Origin: Candidatus Termititenax aidoneus | GTDB taxonomy: Bacteria > Margulisbacteria > Termititenacia > Termititenacales > Termititenacaceae | NCBI GenBank assembly: GCA_003864455.1 | Contig: BGZN01000006.1 | Location: 1-63,448, forward strand | Direction: 5' to 3' | Length of the DNA stretch: 63,448 bases | Shown: positions 58,556 through 63,448 of the stretch, piece after piece | Position numbering within the stretch: position 1 is the stretch's first letter | Layout of the letters: each line of letters opens with the position of its first letter | Made by a program: the position numbers and the translations under genes | Notes under the pieces: generated by a model | Told to the model about the DNA's origin: nothing | Databases searched by the model: none | The model's input: the letters and a program-made list of their open reading frames with translations, nothing else

Positions 58556-59602
58556 ATGGCAGTAGACACAACAAATAAAATGGCGCAGTTCGCCACTTCA
58601 GGATTCATAGCGGCAAGGAAAAATCCCGACGGCACAGCCCTATCAGCACAAAGGGTTTTAGGTTTTGTCAGGCCGATCAACCTGACGCTTATTCGCAACG
58701 GCGTCTCTCTACTCAATCCTGAAAAGAAAGCTAAAATGGCTGTAAAAATAGACAGCGGCGCGTGGGAAATTAAAGAGTTAGATTTTTCCAGCGTGTCAGA
58801 CCTGACCGCTGTTACCCCTGCTGAATTTGTATCGGTCATTACCACGACGGCATTTACCGGCATCACGGCCTCTGTAGTGCCTAATACTGATGCTCGTGCA
58901 GCCGGAAGATTGCTTTTGCAGGCCACGGATAGCGACGCAAAGTTTTTGCAGGTTTTTGGTTATATTGCTGGCGCGGCTAACTTTGGCTCTTGCGGCGCGT
59001 TCCAGGGTATGGGCGCATGGTGGAGAGATTATTTTACCGCCGACGACACTATAACTATTCAACGTTCCGATCAGCGGACAGATAACACCAATGTTGACCA
59101 AACCGGAAGCCATAACACGCTGACGCGTATCCAGATTAAAGGCCAGCGCACCGGAGCCACCCTGACAATCAACACCAAGCCTTACGATATTATATTTAAG
59201 CAAATGGTAGACGGCGGCACATTAGTAATTGATTCGACCGGAGTTAAACCAAACAGTTACTCCGCTCCGCTATCAGGCGATAGCGAAGTGCTGGGCGCAC
59301 CCAATTTAACTGTTTGGAAAATTGACCCGATGTACAAAGCCAATGCAATCAGCAATGAGGGGCAGGAAGTCGCGGCCAAAGCGGAAGTATATTACGATTG
59401 TGCGGCCAACACCACTGACGAAGCAGGCGGCGCAATGACAATATCCTCATTTAATTACACAATGACCGCCGGTGAGTATACCGACGAGAATGATGTCAAG
59501 CATAGCCAGCCAGAGGAGCAACTGTACACGGCATCTCAATGGGAACTCTTGGCTTTAAACGATGTGGTTACTCCGCAACCGACCCTGGAGTTAATCGCCT
59601 AA
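58556..59602 (+). CDS. Major tail (tube) protein
   Basis: The 348-residue protein starts AVDTTNKMAQFATSGFIAAR, contains WGAPF-like WEIKELDFSSVSDLTAVTPA and has beta-rich repeats (NTLTRIQIKGQRTGATLTIN, then KPYDIIFKQMVDGGTLVIDS). Its size, high beta content and place before the chaperone gene fit a siphovirus tail tube. AAAAGGAG precedes the ATG. Confidence 0.65.
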   Translation: MAVDTTNKMAQFATSGFIAARKNPDGTALSAQRVLGFVRPINLTLIRNGVSLLNPEKKAKMAVKIDSGAWEIKELDFSSVSDLTAVTPAEFVSVITTTAFTGITASVVPNTDARAAGRLLLQATDSDAKFLQVFGYIAGAANFGSCGAFQGMGAWWRDYFTADDTITIQRSDQRTDNTNVDQTGSHNTLTRIQIKGQRTGATLTINTKPYDIIFKQMVDGGTLVIDSTGVKPNSYSAPLSGDSEVLGAPNLTVWKIDPMYKANAISNEGQEVAAKAEVYYDCAANTTDEAGGAMTISSFNYTMTAGEYTDENDVKHSQPEEQLYTASQWELLALNDVVTPQPTLELIA

Positions 59603-59609
59603 AATACAG

Positions 59610-60350
59610 ATGTTTAATTTTGTTAAAACATGGCTTAAAAAAAACATCGATGACTATTTATTAACTCTTACTAAACCAGAGGGTGTCGTTATTCCGGCAG
59701 GCTTTAATGCCGCCGAAAATATCCGCAACGCATCAAAACAATGGGTCATCGTCCCTTTTGGCTCCGGCATGGTATGTGTCCAGCTTCGCGTTTTATCCGC
59801 AGGAGAAATGCCGCAAGTATCTGTTATTGAGACTGCCAGCCGGAACGCGCTTAAATCCCGTGAGGACATGATACGCTTGCTCAATCTCCAAGAGGAGATA
59901 TGCCGCTCGGTTATGCTCTGCCCTACTTTTGAGCAGGCAGAAAAAGAAATACTCGGCGGCGATGGCGTCGCGCAATCCCAGCGTGCAAAGCTCAAGGAAT
60001 TGCAGGAGAAAGTAAAGGATATGCCTGAAAACACGAAAAAAACGAAGCTGTTCAACCAGTTAAATAAACTGGAACTGGCAACCGGTTATTTTTTGCCGTC
60101 AAATTTTATGTGCGCTGTAGTTAATTGGGCGTTGTGCCTTGACGTTACAGATGTTAAGCGGCTAACACCCGAACGGCTTATAGAGGCCTACAGGCTTTCG
60201 CAAATGTATCACAACCGTGCCAGCGATAATATTCAGGGCATATTTTGTGATTATCAGCGGAGAGAAATAGATATACTCGCGGCGTACCTATCGGCAGAGG
60301 ACGACAAGAAACATAAACCAAACAATAGAGGTAAAAAATATGTGCGCTAA
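59610..60350 (+). CDS. Tail assembly chaperone-like protein
   Basis: The 246-residue, mainly helical protein comes directly after the tail tube gene. It has SREDMIRLLNLQEEICRSVM and ERLIEAYRLSQMYHNRASDN. In most siphoviruses a tape-measure gene would follow; here a fibre gene follows instead. The assignment is by position. No ribosome site is visible: TAAAAT lies 4 nt before the ATG. Confidence 0.5.
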   Translation: MFNFVKTWLKKNIDDYLLTLTKPEGVVIPAGFNAAENIRNASKQWVIVPFGSGMVCVQLRVLSAGEMPQVSVIETASRNALKSREDMIRLLNLQEEICRSVMLCPTFEQAEKEILGGDGVAQSQRAKLKELQEKVKDMPENTKKTKLFNQLNKLELATGYFLPSNFMCAVVNWALCLDVTDVKRLTPERLIEAYRLSQMYHNRASDNIQGIFCDYQRREIDILAAYLSAEDDKKHKPNNRGKKYVR

Positions 60351-62343
60351 AAAATTCACAGAACCAAATTTTAATAACTACAATCTGGCTCAAGCGATGG
60401 TAGAAAATAACAAAGCGACTTTTATTGGGCGAAGCCATATCACGGCTTGGGTGGATTCCGATACCGGAGTCATGAAGGCCGGAAGTCAGATAGAGTGCGG
60501 CGGTTCTTTATATTATTTAGATGCTGATGAAACTCCGGCTGAAACAAGCTTCAAATATATTTACATTGTGCCTGCAATAGATAGCGCATATTTTATTTTT
60601 TCTGACGCAGTGCCGGCCTATAACGCTACAAAAGGCGCACTGTATGACGGAAACAATAGAGCCGTTGCGTCATTCACTTCGGACGGCTGGGCGATTATTG
60701 GAGAAAATTTTGGCTCAAGTGAAAGCGGTTCTGGCGGCGGCTCCGGCCTAGACCAATCCCTGCAAAACATTGTAAATGAGCAAAACGGCATGTCCGCCGT
60801 GCCGCAAACCACCGGTATGCACGATAGTTTTATGGCGGACGAAAATGTAGTGTTTAATTTAAACAGCAATTATTCGCAGGGAGCAACGACAATATCATTA
60901 TCTATCGTCCAGCCGGAGAATATCGGCGAGTTCAGGCAAAAATATGCCTATCCGTTTAGAACACAAATTTATGACGGTACAAATAAATCCTATATGGTGC
61001 TTACCGCCGACAGCGGAGAGGCAGACAGCGCAACTACAGTAACCTTTACTCTGGCCGCGCCGCTGGTGAATTTAAACGGGGCGCAGGTGGCTTATACTAC
61101 AAGCGGCACGGTATCCAAACTCAAGATGCTGATAACCGGTAGTGGCACGGGTACGATACCCAGCGATCTGACCGGACAGGCGGCGGCACTGCCGGAAAAT
61201 TTAAATGTTAAATACTTGCCGAACACGCAGGTTAATAAATCCATGCAGGCCGCAATACAGCTTAATCCGACCAAGCAATACAAAATCATTTCCGTGCCGA
61301 ATAACCTGCAAATTGTTTTACAATCCGATACCAATGATGCGGCTATGTTCCCGTTGAATGATACAACCGGCCAGCCAACGGAGATACTGGCGTACAGCCT
61401 TATCAGTAATGCGTTCAAAAAATTTACTCTCTCCGCGCCGGCGGCTTACAGCAGTCCAAATTTAACTTTGTCTGTCAACGAAAGCACGGCAGGGTTAAAT
61501 ACCTCTGCATGGTACGCGATCAAATCTCCGATACTTTCGGCAAGGGTAGAGGATATTAGCCAGGCGGGGGCACTGGAGAGGGTGAATATCGATAAAGTTC
61601 TGCTGAGTTTTATCAAACGCGAATTTTTAGATAAATTCGATGCTACAATAAAAAACCAGTGGACATATTGGACTACCTACGCATATTCCGGTGTATCAGT
61701 CGCTCACGGAGCGGATAATGATGGGTTTTATTTTGGCGTGTATCAGAATTCCGGCGGTTCTCGAAATGGAGAAATGGTTTTGGCTTTAATTCCCGAAAGT
61801 GAGAGTTTATGTATTATTAGAATAGAGGTTAAAGCAAATCCGAATAATATGTCTTGCGGTGTAGGTTTCAGCACCACTTACACGGCAAACACCGGCACAA
61901 CACCATTTAATGGGGTAGCGCTGGTCATAAGCGGCTCAAATTTTTCAATCTATAATAATGGCGCAAGCGTGACATCTGGAAACAGTGGCGCGACAACTGG
62001 AATTTATAGATTTACGGTAGGGAAAGATTACATAGGCGCCGTAAGATACAATGATCCAAATTCAGAGCCACCAATATATAGAGATACTATTAGTGTAAAT
62101 CAAAAACCTATTTTAAAAGGTAATTTGTGTGGTTTCAGTATGAACGTATACACCGGACAAGGCAGCACAACGTACGGCCGCGTGCGCTCGTTTTCGATAA
62201 CAACTCAAACAGCCTCAAATAATATAATTTATTCTCTCCCCGCTCAAACCGGTAATAAAATCACCACTGCAATCGCTTTCCCAATTGCCGATTCTGCTAG
62301 CGAATCGCCAAGTTTGAGCGGTATTGCCAGCTATCTCGGCTAA
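60340..62343 (+). CDS. Tail fibre / receptor-binding protein with swappable C-terminus
   Basis: The 667-residue protein has an N-terminal shaft/attachment part (to about 385; ESGSGGGSGLDQSLQNIVNE is a Gly/Ser hinge near residue 130) and a C-terminal binding domain (about 388-667). The C-terminal domain ends TGNKITTAIAFPIADSASES. At codon 388 the frame crosses a 25-bp sequence (61500-61524) that recurs inverted at 63210-63234 in front of an alternative C-terminal cassette. The protein is thus probably variable by DNA inversion. It overlaps the preceding gene by 11 nt. Confidence 0.75.
   Translation: MCAKKFTEPNFNNYNLAQAMVENNKATFIGRSHITAWVDSDTGVMKAGSQIECGGSLYYLDADETPAETSFKYIYIVPAIDSAYFIFSDAVPAYNATKGALYDGNNRAVASFTSDGWAIIGENFGSSESGSGGGSGLDQSLQNIVNEQNGMSAVPQTTGMHDSFMADENVVFNLNSNYSQGATTISLSIVQPENIGEFRQKYAYPFRTQIYDGTNKSYMVLTADSGEADSATTVTFTLAAPLVNLNGAQVAYTTSGTVSKLKMLITGSGTGTIPSDLTGQAAALPENLNVKYLPNTQVNKSMQAAIQLNPTKQYKIISVPNNLQIVLQSDTNDAAMFPLNDTTGQPTEILAYSLISNAFKKFTLSAPAAYSSPNLTLSVNESTAGLNTSAWYAIKSPILSARVEDISQAGALERVNIDKVLLSFIKREFLDKFDATIKNQWTYWTTYAYSGVSVAHGADNDGFYFGVYQNSGGSRNGEMVLALIPESESLCIIRIEVKANPNNMSCGVGFSTTYTANTGTTPFNGVALVISGSNFSIYNNGASVTSGNSGATTGIYRFTVGKDYIGAVRYNDPNSEPPIYRDTISVNQKPILKGNLCGFSMNVYTGQGSTTYGRVRSFSITTQTASNNIIYSLPAQTGNKITTAIAFPIADSASESPSLSGIASYLG
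61500..61524 (+). repeat. Inverted-repeat recombination site, left copy
   Basis: 25 bp in the fibre gene (encoding TSAWYAIK) are identical to the reverse complement of 63210-63234. Weaker homology continues for about 70 bp inward on both sides. Recombination here would swap the fibre C-terminus. Confidence 0.85.
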
Positions 62344-63161
62344 CCTAAATATCCAGCGAGGCCGGAGACAGTTGGTGTTTCATTGGCGCTATCGGCAACC
62401 GGCAACGCTACAGATGTGGTCAGCTTATTGCCGGACTGCGAGGGCAAAAAAAAGTTTAAGAGCATACTGTTTTTGTTTGTAACAGAAATAAAATCAAGAT
62501 CAGTCTCGCCAGAACTTCCATTAGCTGTTTGCGCCTCCATGTAGGCAATAATGTCGTTATTATTAAATAGGCCAACTGGCGCGGTTGGAGCAATATATAT
62601 GTATTGCCAGTTCGTTGGTTCGGAGTTTATTGTCAGCCAAATTTTGGCTTTTATGCTTCCTGCTCTAGTTATTCTTGCTCTGTAACTTATCCGATCCCCA
62701 TAAGAAAAAGTCATGGCACTAGGCGCGCTAAAAACAGATGTTCCTTTAACAGAAAATTGTACATCTAGGTTAGGTGCGCTGCTGGATACCGAAACACCTA
62801 TACCGGTTGGGGGCACTCCAGTTTGATATGCGATGTTTGTTTTATCCCCGAACAAAACAAAAGAAAATCTATTCATGGTACTCCAAGTGCCAGAATTAAA
62901 AGTAAATATAATTTCTGCGTATACATCGTATTCCAAACAATTCACAATATTTTTATAAATAATTCCTGATTGAACTTCGCCACCGCTTGCAAGGCAACTG
63001 ACTGCATTATTTTTTATCCTTAATGGTGTTGGGTATTGACTAGACGATATATCTGTCTTTCCCCATCCGTTACCAATGGTGTTGGAATCTGCACGATTGA
63101 AATCGTCCACTGTTTTAACAAGCTGATTTGCAATAATCTCGTTTATCCCCACCCTCACCAT
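62340..63161 (-). CDS. Silent alternative tail-fibre C-terminal cassette
   Basis: The 273-residue minus-strand frame meets the fibre gene tail to tail, with stops overlapping by 4 nt. Its C-terminus (SQSGNKLTTSVALPVADSAN) parallels the fibre end (AQTGNKITTAIAFPIADSAS). The frame extends without a stop to 63233, encoding TSAWYAIKSPILFAKAEDIS, which matches TSAWYAIKSPILSARVEDIS of the expressed fibre. No start or ribosome site drives it independently. It should be expressed only after inversion places it behind the fibre N-terminus. Confidence 0.75.
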   Translation of the reverse strand: MVRVGINEIIANQLVKTVDDFNRADSNTIGNGWGKTDISSSQYPTPLRIKNNAVSCLASGGEVQSGIIYKNIVNCLEYDVYAEIIFTFNSGTWSTMNRFSFVLFGDKTNIAYQTGVPPTGIGVSVSSSAPNLDVQFSVKGTSVFSAPSAMTFSYGDRISYRARITRAGSIKAKIWLTINSEPTNWQYIYIAPTAPVGLFNNNDIIAYMEAQTANGSSGETDLDFISVTNKNSMLLNFFLPSQSGNKLTTSVALPVADSANETPTVSGLAGYLG

Positions 63162-63209
63162 CGCCCCAGCCTGGCTTATATCCTCTGCTTTTGCGAAGAG
63201 TATCGGGCT

Positions 63210-63234
63210 TTTGATCGCGTACCATGCAGAGGTA
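63210..63234 (-). repeat. Inverted-repeat recombination site, right copy
   Basis: A perfect 25-bp match, in reverse orientation, to 61500-61524. It defines the outer boundary of the invertible segment, and homology stops just outside it. Confidence 0.85.
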
Positions 63235-63314
63235 CGACAGAAACATTGACACCCTGTAAGGGCGGTAGTATTCTTGTACCATACTCACCAAAAAATAACT
63301 GGAGTGTAAGGTGT

Positions 63315-63434
63315 TTAATTTTCTACCCCCCCCCCGTTTTGAATAGTTGTTTTTATCTCCCAGTTTCTCGGACGCTCCGCCTTATCCGCCAAACAATCCG
63401 CTAGCGTAAGTTCCGATAATTTCTTTTTCGTCAT
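63315..63434 (-). CDS. Small phage protein ending in a poly-G tract
   Basis: The 39-residue frame starts at ATG 63434 behind GGAGAAAGAC and reads TKKKLSELTLADCLADKAER then PRNWEIKTTIQNGGGVEN. Ten consecutive G (63335-63326 on this strand) near its end could slip and change the C-terminus. Nothing similar was recognised. It could be the start of a longer gene if the G count differs. Confidence 0.45.
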   Translation of the reverse strand: MTKKKLSELTLADCLADKAERPRNWEIKTTIQNGGGVEN

Positions 63435-63448
63435 GTCTTTCTCCGCTT

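Noticed and set aside
61500-63234. Diversity-generating retroelement (template and variable repeats)
   Set aside because: The two copies differ at all bases rather than only at A positions, and no reverse transcriptase is encoded in the window; inversion explains the arrangement better.
63246-63274. TTGACA-N17-TATTCT promoter just outside the invertible segment
   Set aside because: It points right, where the only gene seen is on the opposite strand; no target is visible inside the window.

Overview
The window reads as a stretch of chromosome from an uncultured, probably anaerobic or fermentative diderm bacterium (1-34.9 kb) followed by most of an integrated, tailed (siphovirus-like) prophage (34.9-63.4 kb). 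The host part combines a complete V/A-type ATPase operon with a sodium-binding c-subunit signature, S-layer-homology (SLH) outer-envelope proteins, a minimal type IV pilus/type II secretion set, the MEP pathway kinase IspE, NadB and de novo pyrimidine genes. That mixture fits candidate lineages such as Margulisbacteria/Termititenax-like or Elusimicrobia-like bacteria. The phylum is an inference and has not been tested against any database.

Host layout: 1-134 is the end of a truncated phage tape-measure reading frame. 183-2407 is pyrB-pyrC on the minus strand, with pyrB seeming to need a non-canonical start. 2474-6906 holds small secreted or envelope proteins, a pseudouridine synthase and a decayed copy of its 3' end. 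6989-15187 is the nine-gene V-ATPase operon in the order known from Enterococcus ntp (H-I-K-E-C-F-A-B-D). 16352-18567 is secretin plus PilO- and PilN/GspL-like genes. 19439-20707 is rarA. 20761-24380 holds two SLH proteins. 24449-26097 is a PpiC-type foldase and ispE. 26098-26320 is a DnaA-box-containing AT-rich gap. 26321-27852 is a GspE/PilB-like ATPase with an unusual upstream partner. 28181-30466 is a GH116 glycosidase. 30992-31969 is a phage-collar-like surface protein. 31979-34826 is nadB and a divergent UDP-glucose dehydrogenase.

The prophage starts after tRNA-Glu (34866-34940), whose 3' end is copied at the head of a tandem 57-bp repeat. Its early region (35917-47015) is packed with small overlapping genes: a replication-type protein, Zn-ribbon proteins, a cytosine-C5 methyltransferase whose only usable start lies upstream of an embedded tRNA-Met gene, an HNH nuclease, an adenine methyltransferase, an Arc-like repressor with overlapping divergent consensus promoters, an AAA ATPase and an SSB-like protein. 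A parS-like site and short iterons precede a ParB-domain gene coupled to a radical-SAM gene (47016-49038). Packaging and head genes (49163-56760) and head-tail and tail genes (56760-63161) follow. Three late genes share one promoter layout placed exactly 6 nt before the ATG, which predicts leaderless late mRNAs.

The right end carries a tail-fibre gene and an inverted, in-frame, promoterless alternative C-terminal cassette, bounded by a perfect 25-bp inverted repeat. This looks like an invertible host-range switch. No integrase, invertase, tape-measure gene or lysis genes are visible, so the prophage continues beyond the window.
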